Positions 46,711 to 54,058 are shown, counted from the first letter of the stretch. The stretch is 64,000 nt of DNA from Galbibacter orientalis DSM 19592 (GCF_000260115.1 NZ_JH651379.1:1988501-2052500); one strand, 5' to 3'. Notes: generated from the sequence alone by a model not told the origin. Numbers and translations are program-made.

Positions 46711-47499
46711 ATGGAAACACTAGAGATAAAAAGATTAATACGGGAAATTGGAGAGTCAGTACACTCCATGAATACAATAGCGGTAGGGTTATCAAAGCTA
46801 AACGACAATAACTGTGATATTCCAAATGGTCTTGAAATTTCTTGGAAACCTAATGATATAGAAACTTCAAAAATAAAATCTAGAAACTATGCAGAAAGGG
46901 CTGCAATGATTTATTCTGTAGAAAGTTTCTTTGATTATTTGGAGACAATTTCAGAAAACCCATTTTGGAATCACCCTGAAATTAATTTTAAAGAAGATAA
47001 TAAAAAGGCTATTAAAGTTTATAATTTTCTGAATCAGATTCCTTCAATAAGAGATGAAGTTAAAATATTAGCTGAATTTGCATGTCATTGGAGAAATAAG
47101 ATTGTTCATTCAAGTGCATCTAAAGCTAAATTATCAAATGATAAGATTGGAAGGTTGAGACAATTAGGAGATTATATCAATGAAAACTATTATCATTTTG
47201 ACATAAATGTCGCTTTTGACAATTATGATTCTAAAAGGATTACATTAAAAGATTCATCAACTTTAATTACAATACTAATTAAGGCTGCTAGACAAATTGA
47301 TGAATTTTTCTTCAATGAATTCTCTTTTGAATCCAGCATTAAAAGAATTAAAGAAAAACTTAAAGATAGTGACTGTTTAGAGAAAATTGTGAAGCAGCAA
47401 GAATCAGATAAGAGGAATAGACAAATAAGAACAGTTGTTAAAATGTCATTTCCTTTTTTAAATTCAAATCAAATAGAACTGACAGCTAAAGAATTATAA
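46711..47499 (+). CDS. HEPN-motif protein, putative ribonuclease toxin linked to a tRNA-like RNA
   Basis: A 262-residue, mostly helical soluble protein. The stretch SRNYAERAAMIYSVESFFDYLETI (about 57-80) and the motif CHWRNKIVHSS (R128-N129-x3-H133) match the Arg-x4-His signature of HEPN RNases, with the common Asn after Arg. The C-terminal third is Lys/Glu rich. HEPN proteins include tRNA-anticodon nucleases and toxins of abortive infection and toxin-antitoxin systems. No MNT nucleotidyltransferase or other protein antitoxin is adjacent. The only obvious partner is the tRNA-like RNA 12 nt upstream. No Shine-Dalgarno sequence is visible. Exact family is not recognised. Confidence 0.7.
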   Translation: METLEIKRLIREIGESVHSMNTIAVGLSKLNDNNCDIPNGLEISWKPNDIETSKIKSRNYAERAAMIYSVESFFDYLETISENPFWNHPEINFKEDNKKAIKVYNFLNQIPSIRDEVKILAEFACHWRNKIVHSSASKAKLSNDKIGRLRQLGDYINENYYHFDINVAFDNYDSKRITLKDSSTLITILIKAARQIDEFFFNEFSFESSIKRIKEKLKDSDCLEKIVKQQESDKRNRQIRTVVKMSFPFLNSNQIELTAKEL

Positions 47500-47519
47500 A
47501 ACCCAAACCATAACAAAGA

Positions 47520-47641
47520 TGTATACAACAAGTAGGCGTGACAGTATTGAATTCAACGGTTTTAGTCCGTTTCAATTATGTAACGGTTTAGTAGTTTTGA
47601 AGTCAGCCCCCTTATTTGCCATATCCACACTGTTGTGTGCA
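47520..47641. repeat. Imperfect palindromic intergenic element (cassette-boundary-like) 1
   Basis: Outer arms TGTATACAACA (47520-47530) and TGTTGTGTGCA (47631-47641) are inverted repeats at 9 of 11 positions. The interior has AACGG/CCGT and AACGGTTTAGTAG stretches and no gene. It begins about 20 bp after the HEPN stop and ends 22 bp before the next start. Confidence 0.5.
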
Positions 47642-47663
47642 AATTAAAAATACTCTGAAATAA

Positions 47664-48029
47664 ATGATAATAACTAAACCCTCAAAAACAAGGAATATAA
47701 TACTGACCATTTTCCTTTCAATTATTTTCTTAACTGATTTAATCGCTACTAAAAGTTTCTTACTTGATAATAATTTGAAAGAATTAAATAAAACGGAATT
47801 AATATTCGGAATACTTGGCATTGTAGACCTGATTTTAATCGTGTTTTTGTTTTATTGGAAAAAATGGGCTTTCTGGGCATTATTGGGAACAAGTATAATC
47901 ACATTAATAATTAATTTTAGTATAGGAATTGGAGCTATTTCTTTTGTTGGATTACTTGGAATACTATTAATTTACCTGTTGTTGCAATTGAAAAAAGGTG
48001 GAATTAAAGGTTGGCACAACTTGGAATAA
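47664..48029 (+). CDS. Small four-helix membrane protein, unknown function
   Basis: A 121-residue hydrophobic protein with about four predicted transmembrane segments (around 10-28, 45-65, 68-86 and 92-109) separated by short charged turns (KKWAFW, LKKGG). The C-terminal tail GGIKGWHNLE is soluble. The tail and topology resemble small uncharacterised flavobacterial membrane proteins. I assign no function. It sits alone between two palindromic boundary elements on the same strand as all other island genes up to 51456. Confidence 0.6.
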   Translation: MIITKPSKTRNIILTIFLSIIFLTDLIATKSFLLDNNLKELNKTELIFGILGIVDLILIVFLFYWKKWAFWALLGTSIITLIINFSIGIGAISFVGLLGILLIYLLLQLKKGGIKGWHNLE

Positions 48030-48042
48030 AACCAGCATAAGC

Positions 48043-48246
48043 TGTGCATACAAGTGGTTTGAAAGCGTAAAATGAACAATATCCTAAGTTATTTTACCAT
48101 AGGCAAATGGGATATGTTTGGTAAATTAGTATATTAGATTTTTATAAGAAGAACCGTATGATGGGAGACTATCACGTACGGTTCCCTGTGAGAGGCTCGG
48201 GGTGAAACTCCCTTTTTCTACTCGACACAAAACCGTTGTACACAAT
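48043..48246. repeat. Imperfect palindromic boundary element 2, interrupted by a group II intron remnant
   Basis: The left arm TGTGCATACAAGTGGTTTG (48043-48061) pairs with the right arm around AAAACCGTTGTACACAA (48228-48245); both contain TGTG..TACAA..GG..TTTG in inverted orientation. Between the arms lies the intron 3' fragment. The next gene starts 51 bp later. Confidence 0.45.
48149..48226 (+). ncRNA. Group II intron 3' remnant (domains V and VI)
   Basis: Domain V is recognisable: GAACCGTA (48151-48158) pairs perfectly with TACGGTTC (48177-48184), enclosing a GATG/TATC stem, a GGAGAC-type loop and the usual CG bulge. Domain VI follows with GAGAGGCTCGGGGTGAAA and the CTACTCGAC-type 3' end near 48226. 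The catalytic triad position reads AAC rather than AGC. No reverse transcriptase gene or 5' intron part is nearby on this strand, so this is a decayed fragment. Confidence 0.7.
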
Positions 48247-48296
48247 TTTCGAGAATTTTAAACCTTATAGAAAAATAACCAACCAAATAAACATAA

Positions 48297-48767
48297 ATGA
48301 AAGAGTATTTTATTTTTATAAACAACAAAAAAACTGGACCATATAAACTAAGTGAATTAGATGTTTTGAAAATTAACAAAAATACACTCGTATGGACGAA
48401 TGGAATGGATCAATGGCAAAAGGCAGCTGAAGTATCTGAAATAAATTCTTTACTAGATAAAGCACCACCCCCACTTCCTACACATGTTAACGATGGATTT
48501 TATCTTTATCTTAAAAAAAATTATAAGTACATATTTCTGACTTTTGGAATCAGCCTGATTGCTGGGTATTATATTCATGAAAACTTTTTTGATTATTGGC
48601 TTACCGAACAATACAATTTGAGATATGATAGTCCCGTATTTGTAGCCAATTCAAGTAGCATGACCAAAGACATTATTCTGCTAAGGGATTTTTTTAAAAT
48701 ACTTGTCTGGGGGCTAGGAATTTTTATTATTCCAATATTTTATATTTTTAAGAAAAAAGGAAAGTAA
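48297..48767 (+). CDS. GYF_2-domain membrane protein
   Basis: A 156-residue protein. The first ~50 residues EYFIFINNKKTGPYKLSELDVLKINKNTLVWTNGMDQWQKAAEV form a GYF_2 domain: GPY/F, then hydrophobic positions, then VW..GM..W..A. After a proline-rich KAPPPLPTH linker come two predicted transmembrane helices (about 78-95 and 134-150). GYF_2 proteins in Bacteroidota are usually fused to membrane segments; they may bind proline-rich peptides, but roles are unknown. Its stop codon overlaps the next start (TAATG), so the two genes are coupled. Confidence 0.75.
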   Translation: MKEYFIFINNKKTGPYKLSELDVLKINKNTLVWTNGMDQWQKAAEVSEINSLLDKAPPPLPTHVNDGFYLYLKKNYKYIFLTFGISLIAGYYIHENFFDYWLTEQYNLRYDSPVFVANSSSMTKDIILLRDFFKILVWGLGIFIIPIFYIFKKKGK

Positions 48768-49105
48768 TGGACAAATCAGAATTTATAAAAGAAATAGATT
48801 GGTTAACAGAGTTGCATAAAGAAGCGGTGACTCTTGAAAGAAAATTTAAAAATGGAGCAAATAAGAAAATAAGAAAATCTTCAGAGGAGGACTTACGGTC
48901 AAAAATGTACCTTTTTGAAAGAAAAATCGAAAATAACCCATCTCTTTTTAACAAAATTTATCCGAAAGAAATGTCTGCAGCGGGAAGGACAATTTACTCT
49001 GAGGGATTTGAAAATGTTCGGCATTTCACTGAAGATTTAAGCGATTTGTTGGTGAGATTAAATCAGTCTTTAAAAAACTATACGGACAAAAACTGTGTAC
49101 AATAA
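48767..49105 (+). CDS. Hypothetical protein coupled to the GYF_2 gene
   Basis: A 112-residue, highly charged and helical soluble protein (MDKSEFIKEIDWLTELHKEAVTLERKFKNGANKKIR). It has heptad-like segments and no transmembrane helix or signal. I do not recognise the family. The TAATG overlap with the GYF_2 membrane protein argues for a functional pair, with the partner at the membrane and this one cytosolic. The stop codon abuts the next boundary element. Confidence 0.6.
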   Translation: MDKSEFIKEIDWLTELHKEAVTLERKFKNGANKKIRKSSEEDLRSKMYLFERKIENNPSLFNKIYPKEMSAAGRTIYSEGFENVRHFTEDLSDLLVRLNQSLKNYTDKNCVQ

Positions 49106-49638
49106 CTAGCGTTCGTGTGGTCGGTACGACGTAACATGAACACCTTGTTGACTGAACCGGTTTTCGGTTGGTTAGCCTACTATGGGATTAGTCTGGTTAT
49201 ACAGTGTTTAGAGTATGGTTTTATTAGGCTATTGGAAGTTGGTTTTAGCCTAATGGGATTTTATTAGTTTTTCTTTTTACATTTTAATTTTCGATTGCAC
49301 TTATTTCTTTTGGTTTTATGCCGATTTTGGGTTTATCCTTAAATTTAGGCAAATAATGCCCTGTTACGTGCCTGATTTCAGTCTCAACCTCACGGTTAAC
49401 AATTTTAACGCTTGCTTTGCTTCAGGACGTTACTCTTGCGTATCACGGGCTTTCACCCTTTGGGTTATTCAATTCAATGAACTATATTTACCATTTAAGG
49501 CATACATGTCGAATCGAATATAAGTGACTTATGTTCATGTTGTTATATGGAAATGGAATTATAAATCAAAGGTTAGAACTAAACCGAAAAGTTAAGGTAA
49601 GAAGTCCTCAATTGCACATAGCTGCAAACCGTTAGTGA
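49105..49638. repeat. Palindromic boundary element 3 with inserted material
   Basis: The left end ACTAGCGTTCGTG (49105-49117) is complementary, imperfectly, to the right end GCAAACCGTTAGTG (49624-49637). The 534-bp interval holds no gene. Its right part contains the 5' section of a group II intron on the minus strand. The left part has repeated GGTTTTATTAGGCTA / GGTTTTAGCCTAATGGG segments that can form a hairpin (about 49217-49257). Confidence 0.45.
49325..49500 (-). ncRNA. Group II intron 5' (domain I) remnant
   Basis: Read on the minus strand, it contains ACCCAAAGGGTGAAAGCCCG, then AAGAGTAACGTCCTGAAGCA, AAGCAAGCGTT, CCGTGAGGTTGAGACTGAA and GGCACGTAACAGGGC. This succession, with GAAGCAAAGCAAGCG and GAGGTTGAGACTGAA, is typical of domain I of bacterial group II introns. 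No intron-encoded protein or domain V follows on this strand, so it is a truncated relic. It is in the opposite orientation to the fragment at 48149. Confidence 0.5.
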
Positions 49639-49656
49639 ATATTGTAAAAAAACAAA

Positions 49657-50568
49657 ATGCGAAATACGAAACCAACTTTATTGTTAGTCGAAGACTTAAT
49701 TGAACCTATTGAAAATTCTATAAAAGAACTAGAATTAATTTATAAAGATAATCTAAAAAAAAAGTCTGATTATATTTTAAAAGGAACCTTTGTATATGTA
49801 ATATCACTTTTTGAATCTTCTTTTACAGAATGTCTGAAAAGATTTTTAATATCATTCCCAGATAAAATAAGTGACGGAAAGATTTCAGGAAAAGAAAGCA
49901 AATATTTGTTAGAAACGGTTTTTGCTTCAGATGCTATTGAGTTTATAATTGACGATTTTTTATATGAATACACTTATAAAGACGTATCAGAGATTATGAA
50001 ACGAACTTTCAGTTTATTAGATATTGACTCAAAAAAAATCAGTTTTAATAATGATAATTTAATCGAAAGAAAAGAACGAAGAAACATTCTTGTACATAAT
50101 GACTTAAAAGTTGATAAGAAATATATTAGAAATACAAAATGTGATCCACAAATTTTAAGGAAAAAACTAAATATAGATGAAAAGTATATTATTGATACTA
50201 TTACTTTAACGGAATCAATATTAGAACAAACAAAGAGTGAGCTAATTCTAAAATACGGAGATTACACTCGGAATAAATTATTGAGAAATGCTTGGAATTA
50301 CGTTTTTAATTCACCGTTATTGAATTATGATGATTACTGGAATGAAAATCACGGTTTTATATTTGAGAACAATAAAAAAATTGACATAAGTAATTTATCT
50401 TCAGGAGAGAAGACTTGGCTGGCATATTGGATTCAACATTATTCATCTAGTATTTTGGACAAATATTTTAAATTTTCAGATATGCATATGTCTTCTTATC
50501 AATCAAAAAAAATGAATTTCTTAATAGAGTTTTTTAATAAATATCCTTTAATCCTTCAGCATTCATAA
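49657..50568 (+). CDS. HEPN-motif protein (RiboL-PSP/Abi-like), putative RNase
   Basis: A 303-residue, largely helical soluble protein. Residues about 38-66 (DYILKGTFVYVISLFESSFTECLKRFLIS) and the motif ERRNILVHNDLKV (R142-N143-x3-H147) match the HEPN helix-1 and Arg-x4-His patterns of the RiboL-PSP/MAE-type HEPN proteins. The C-terminal half (YTRNKLLRNAWNYVFNSPLLNYDDYW) is unrecognised. HEPN proteins of this kind are common in defence islands and are often RNA-cleaving effectors. It starts 19 bp after palindromic boundary 3 and is not obviously paired with an antitoxin gene. Confidence 0.68.
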   Translation: MRNTKPTLLLVEDLIEPIENSIKELELIYKDNLKKKSDYILKGTFVYVISLFESSFTECLKRFLISFPDKISDGKISGKESKYLLETVFASDAIEFIIDDFLYEYTYKDVSEIMKRTFSLLDIDSKKISFNNDNLIERKERRNILVHNDLKVDKKYIRNTKCDPQILRKKLNIDEKYIIDTITLTESILEQTKSELILKYGDYTRNKLLRNAWNYVFNSPLLNYDDYWNENHGFIFENNKKIDISNLSSGEKTWLAYWIQHYSSSILDKYFKFSDMHMSSYQSKKMNFLIEFFNKYPLILQHS

Positions 50569-50572
50569 ACAA

Positions 50573-50697
50573 CATTTGCTAGCAGAGCATAACAAAAATG
50601 GCAAGATTTGTACTGAAACGGGAGTTTTGTGTATTTTTAGAAAAGCAAACCTTAACCAAAAAGTTTGTGCATTTTTGCACGCTACAAACCATTAGTG
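50573..50697. repeat. Imperfect palindromic boundary element 4
   Basis: The left arm ATTTGCTAGCAGAGCATAAC (50573-50592) matches in inverted sense GCACGCTACAAACCATTAGTG (50677-50697), with TTTG(C)TAGC/GCTACAAA as the common core. The right end CAAACCATTAGTG parallels CAAACCGTTAGTG of element 3. It is non-coding, and the next gene starts 6 bp later. Confidence 0.5.
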
Positions 50698-50703
50698 CCA
50701 ATT

Positions 50704-51456
50704 ATGAGAAAAATAAATTTAATTCTAATTTTAAGCTGCTTTCTAATTGGTTTTAGCCTGATTGTACCGCTATTATTTTGGATTAAAGATTATTTCATAA
50801 GTATAAATTCACCGATAAATTCAACTGTACTATCTGAATTTGCGTCATTTCAGGGTTTAATAATTGCTTTTTGGGGCTTAATTATTAATGCTATATTGGT
50901 TTTTCTAGCTTACAAGGCATTTAAAAACTTTGATGTAAAAAAGCAATTTCACAATAAGCAGTTAGAAATTGTTTCAGAATTAGCTACATCAATTAGTTCT
51001 TTGGAAATATCTAATATGATGTATGAAATGACTCCTAGCCCTTCTGGCAAAGAACATCAAATAATAACAGGATTTACATTCAGTTTTTTTGAAATTGGAC
51101 TAGGGTTTAACTATTCTAAATTTGACCTTATCTGTGTGAGAGGAAATAATATAGAAAACACTTTTCCTTTTTTAAAATTTAAAAATCATCCTCTATTGCC
51201 TAAATCTATTTCTAATGAACTCAAAAAACTTTATCGGCCATTACAATATTCTTTTTCGGTCAGTAAAGAGGATTTAAAAACCAGAAGTTACGTTTTATTA
51301 TATCACGATAAAAAAGTAGATTCTGATGATTTGTCAGCTGGTTGGACTTATGCATTTTATAAAAACCCTTCTGATTTTAATAAAGATGTTGCCTCATTAA
51401 GAAAATCGATAATCGAATGGTACAAAGAATATGGAGCAGATAATTTAAATATATAA
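50704..51456 (+). CDS. Hypothetical membrane-anchored protein
   Basis: About 250 residues from the ATG at 50704 (MRKINLILILSCFLIGFSLIVPLLFW). An earlier ATG at 50665 lies inside the boundary element and would spoil the N-terminal helix. Two transmembrane helices (about 5-26 and 50-73) precede a soluble cytosolic-like domain with mixed alpha/beta character (ISSLEISNMMYEMTPSPSG, FEIGLGFNYSKFDLICVRG). I recognise no family. The two-TM-plus-soluble-domain layout is common among membrane-associated defence effectors, but nothing specific supports that. Last gene of the plus-strand series before the convergent integrase. Confidence 0.6.
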   Translation: MRKINLILILSCFLIGFSLIVPLLFWIKDYFISINSPINSTVLSEFASFQGLIIAFWGLIINAILVFLAYKAFKNFDVKKQFHNKQLEIVSELATSISSLEISNMMYEMTPSPSGKEHQIITGFTFSFFEIGLGFNYSKFDLICVRGNNIENTFPFLKFKNHPLLPKSISNELKKLYRPLQYSFSVSKEDLKTRSYVLLYHDKKVDSDDLSAGWTYAFYKNPSDFNKDVASLRKSIIEWYKEYGADNLNI

Positions 51457-51508
51457 AATGGTGCTGTAAGCTTCCTTTAAAACTGAACAATTCAAAACTC
51501 TCATTAAC

Positions 51509-52759
51509 CTAGCTTTTGGTCTTTAATTTTTTACCTCTTATTTTAAATTTATCCAATAAATTCGAGATATCCTCACTAATCTTTGTTTCTACTACTCTAG
51601 CATACAACTGTGTAGTAGTAAGCTTAGAATGTCCCAATAATTTTGACACCGTTTCAATAGGGACACCATTAGAAAGCATCACCGTTGTAGCAAAAGTGTG
51701 CCGGGCAACATGAAATGTAATATTCTTATGAATTTTACACGTTCCTGCTATCTCTTTCAAATATTTATTGGTCTTTTGGTTGGAACTTATAGGTAATAAA
51801 TATCCCATTAAATCCGTCACCTGTAATACTCTGTATTTTTCAATGATTTCCATCGCCTGGGGTAGCAAGGGGACTTTTACGCGTTCGTCCGTTTTTTCCC
51901 TTTTAGTATATATCCAATGCTTACCATCAATACCCTTTACGATATTGTCTTCGGTAAGTTCCTTTACATCCACATAAGACAAGCCAGTATAGCAGGAAAA
52001 TACAAAGCAATCCTTTACTCGCTGTAACCTTTCACTTTTAAATTCTGTGCCTTCTAATAGTTCCAGTTCTCTCTCACTTAAAAATGCTCTATCGTATTTC
52101 TGGTACTTTAATTGGAATTGGTTGAACGGGTTCTTGTGCATCCATTCAAGTTTGACAGCAAGGTTTACCATTTTCTTGAAACGTTCCAAATGTTTCATAA
52201 CCCCGTTGTTGCTTAACATGAGTTGTCTCTTGGAGTTCCTGTAATTACGAAGGAAGTGTTCAAAATCGGTTACAAATTCGTAGTTCAATTGTTTTAAGTA
52301 GATGTCCTTTAATCTTCTTTTCTTCAGTAGGAATTTATACAGGTATTTTTCAGTGGTATAATAATTTTTCATTGTCCCTCTTTTCAGGACAAATACCATA
52401 TTTCCATGATGGTATGCAACGAGTTCCCGTAGGGTCTTACTGTTATCATCCTCTCCTAAGTATCGGGCTTTGATAGCTTCCGAAGATATAAACTTGTCTT
52501 CTGCCAAAAGTTCTTTATGGCATTCCAAAAGCCTATTATATACCTCGTCTAAATAAGTGTTTAAGGTTCTTACCTTTTGCGAACCGCCCCTGCCTCGGCT
52601 TTTGTTGCTGTCCCAGTCTTTGACTGGAATAACTCGCTTTAAACTTATTTCTGAACGTTTTGCATTAATAGTAATCCGTACATAGATGGAAAGTTGTTTG
52701 GGATTACTCCTTGATTTTCTGGTAAAGAAAATTACCGTAAAAGTGTGTTTTGTCTTCAT
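51509..52759 (-). CDS. Tyrosine recombinase/integrase of Bacteroidota mobile-element type
   Basis: About 416 residues from the ATG at 52759 (MKTKHTFTVIFFTRKSRSNP), preferred over an ATG 45 bp upstream because the Arm-DNA-binding domain starts here. An N-terminal arm-type domain and a SAM-like core-binding domain (about 100-200) precede the catalytic domain. That domain has CYTGLSYVDVKEL, where the first Arg is replaced, as in IntDOT-like enzymes. Later come HVARHTFATTVMLSNGVPIETVSKLLGHSKLTTTQLYAR, with the His-x2-Arg, His and Tyr residues. It probably mobilised the island to its left or the operon to its right. It is convergent with the plus-strand series. Confidence 0.92.
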   Translation of the reverse strand: MKTKHTFTVIFFTRKSRSNPKQLSIYVRITINAKRSEISLKRVIPVKDWDSNKSRGRGGSQKVRTLNTYLDEVYNRLLECHKELLAEDKFISSEAIKARYLGEDDNSKTLRELVAYHHGNMVFVLKRGTMKNYYTTEKYLYKFLLKKRRLKDIYLKQLNYEFVTDFEHFLRNYRNSKRQLMLSNNGVMKHLERFKKMVNLAVKLEWMHKNPFNQFQLKYQKYDRAFLSERELELLEGTEFKSERLQRVKDCFVFSCYTGLSYVDVKELTEDNIVKGIDGKHWIYTKREKTDERVKVPLLPQAMEIIEKYRVLQVTDLMGYLLPISSNQKTNKYLKEIAGTCKIHKNITFHVARHTFATTVMLSNGVPIETVSKLLGHSKLTTTQLYARVVETKISEDISNLLDKFKIRGKKLKTKS

Positions 52760-52916
52760 TTTCAATGACTTTGAGTTAAACAATAATGTTAAATCGAAAG
52801 TCAAATCATATCTGAAAGCCCTCTAAAGATAGTACAATTTTGATGAAACATTGCACACCGAATTGCACACCTTTTATATGGTTTTAAATGAAATCAAACA
52901 AATGCATAAAAAACAA

Positions 52917-52950
52917 AAAACACTGAAAATCAAAAGATTAACAGTGTTTT
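52917..52950. terminator. Bidirectional rho-independent terminator
   Basis: A perfect 9-bp stem AAAACACTG / CAGTGTTTT with a 16-nt loop, A-rich before and T-rich after, so it can work on either strand. It lies upstream of the integrase and next to the possible attachment site. The rest of 52805-53196 has no gene. Confidence 0.75.
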
Positions 52951-52971
52951 GTTGTGACCTATTTCTAGGTT

Positions 52972-52985
52972 CGTCGGGGTGGCAG
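52972..52985 (-). other. Possible attachment-site remnant resembling a tRNA 3' end
   Basis: On the minus strand CTGCCACCCCGACG resembles the acceptor 3' end of a tRNA such as Bacteroidota tRNA-Pro (from memory), directly followed by the terminator at 52950. The T arm is missing, so sequence diverges where a recombination crossover would lie. Alternatively it is half of a hairpin GTGGCA(N9)TGCCAC at 52979-52999. No second copy was seen in the window. Confidence 0.3.
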
Positions 52986-53045
52986 AACTAACTTGCCACT
53001 AGACAATATTTTAATAACCAGACACTTATATTGTTTCAATAAAAC

Positions 53046-53082
53046 GAGGTAACCGAATAGGTAACCTTTGCCTCGATTTTAT
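53046..53082. terminator. Hairpin with T-rich tail, probable terminator
   Basis: AACGAGGTAACC... and ...CCTTTGCCTCGATTTT form an imperfect stem (CGAGG/CCTCG outer, GGTAACC inner repeats), followed by TTTTATT. It is upstream of the DUF1232 gene and may isolate it from the island. Confidence 0.5.
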
Positions 53083-53196
53083 TCGTGAAAACAAAGATAT
53101 ATGAATATCTTAAACTAAAAAACAATAAATACCTTCAAATTTTATCTATTTTTTTGTGTGCTAATCCTTTAGCATCTGAATACCTTCTGTATAATT

Positions 53197-53571
53197 ATGA
53201 AAAAACTAAAAGCTTGGGCAAAAAAGCTAAAGCTACAATTGGTGCTACTGCATTTGGCCTATAAGGATAAAAGAACACCTTGGTATGCCAAGGCATTGAT
53301 ATTCGTAATCATTGCCTATGCGCTGAGCCCCATAGACCTTATTCCAGATTTTATCCCGATAATTGGCTATTTGGACGATCTAATTTTGTTGCCGATAGGC
53401 ATTTATTTAGCTTTCAGGCTTATCCCTGATGATGTGAAAGCGGAGTGTTTGACAAGGGCAAAAGACTATAATTGGAACAAAAAGAACAACTGGGTGATCG
53501 GGGGCATAATCATTTTGATTTGGGCGTTTATGGGTTTTTGGATTTTTAAAAGCGTATCCCCAATCAAATAG
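53197..53571 (+). CDS. DUF1232 (YkvA-like) small membrane protein
   Basis: A 124-residue protein. The DUF1232 signature TPWYAKALIFVIIAYALSPIDLIPDFIPIIGYLDDLILLPIGIYLAFRLIP occupies about residues 28-78, with the diagnostic SPIDLIPDFIPIIGYLDD. A C-terminal transmembrane helix (about 100-118) follows. Members are small membrane proteins of unknown role. It is the only plus-strand gene at the end of the fluoride cluster and converges with the universal stress protein gene. GC content rises from here rightwards. Confidence 0.9.
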   Translation: MKKLKAWAKKLKLQLVLLHLAYKDKRTPWYAKALIFVIIAYALSPIDLIPDFIPIIGYLDDLILLPIGIYLAFRLIPDDVKAECLTRAKDYNWNKKNNWVIGGIIILIWAFMGFWIFKSVSPIK

Positions 53572-53606
53572 TTCAGAATAAAAGCTAAATGTGTTAATTC
53601 CAATTT

Positions 53607-54032
53607 TCAAGAAACCATCATTACCGGAATATCGGAATGGCGCATCACCCGTTCTGCAACACTCCCCATCAAAAGATGTTTTAACCCTGTCCTTCCGTGA
53701 GTTCCCAGTACAAGTAGATTGGCCTTCCAGTTTTGTGCGTTTTTTAGGATATCCTCTTCCGGATTGCCCTCGGGCATAAATTTCATAAGTTCATTGCCAT
53801 TGTACATTTCTGCCAATTCATCCAAGGTTTGCTCCGCCTCTTTCTTTAATACAATCAAGGCCTGTTCGTGTGTGATCCCGGCATCTACATTGCCAAATGC
53901 TTTCGATTTTTCGATTACAAAAAGCAATGCGGCCTTAGCCCCTAATTGATGAGCGAGTTCCAAGCCTTTTTTGGCGGCTTTCATTGAATACTCACTGCTA
54001 TCTACGGCAATTAAAATTTTCTTGTACGCCAT
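53607..54032 (-). CDS. Universal stress protein (UspA family)
   Basis: A 141-residue single-domain Usp. KILIAVDSSEYSMKAAKKGLELA (about 5-27) begins the fold, and the ATP-binding loop LVLGTHGRTGLKHLLMGSVAERVMRHSDIPVMMV (about 107-140) gives the Gly-x2-Gly-x9-Gly-Ser motif. It probably binds ATP and acts in stress survival. It is the last gene of the fluoride operon, 26 bp after the MFS gene, so it should be induced with it if the operon is read through. Confidence 0.93.
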   Translation of the reverse strand: MAYKKILIAVDSSEYSMKAAKKGLELAHQLGAKAALLFVIEKSKAFGNVDAGITHEQALIVLKKEAEQTLDELAEMYNGNELMKFMPEGNPEEDILKNAQNWKANLLVLGTHGRTGLKHLLMGSVAERVMRHSDIPVMMVS

Positions 54033-54058
54033 ATCTATTTATTTTTGAATTAAAAAAG

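Noticed and set aside
48149-49500. One group II intron split by the GYF_2 gene pair
   Set aside because: The two fragments are on opposite strands, so a single interrupted intron does not explain them without an inversion.
51509-52759. Integrase as an integron integrase serving the cassette-like series
   Set aside because: It has the arm-binding domain and motifs of Bacteroidota element recombinases and lacks any visible IntI-specific insertion.
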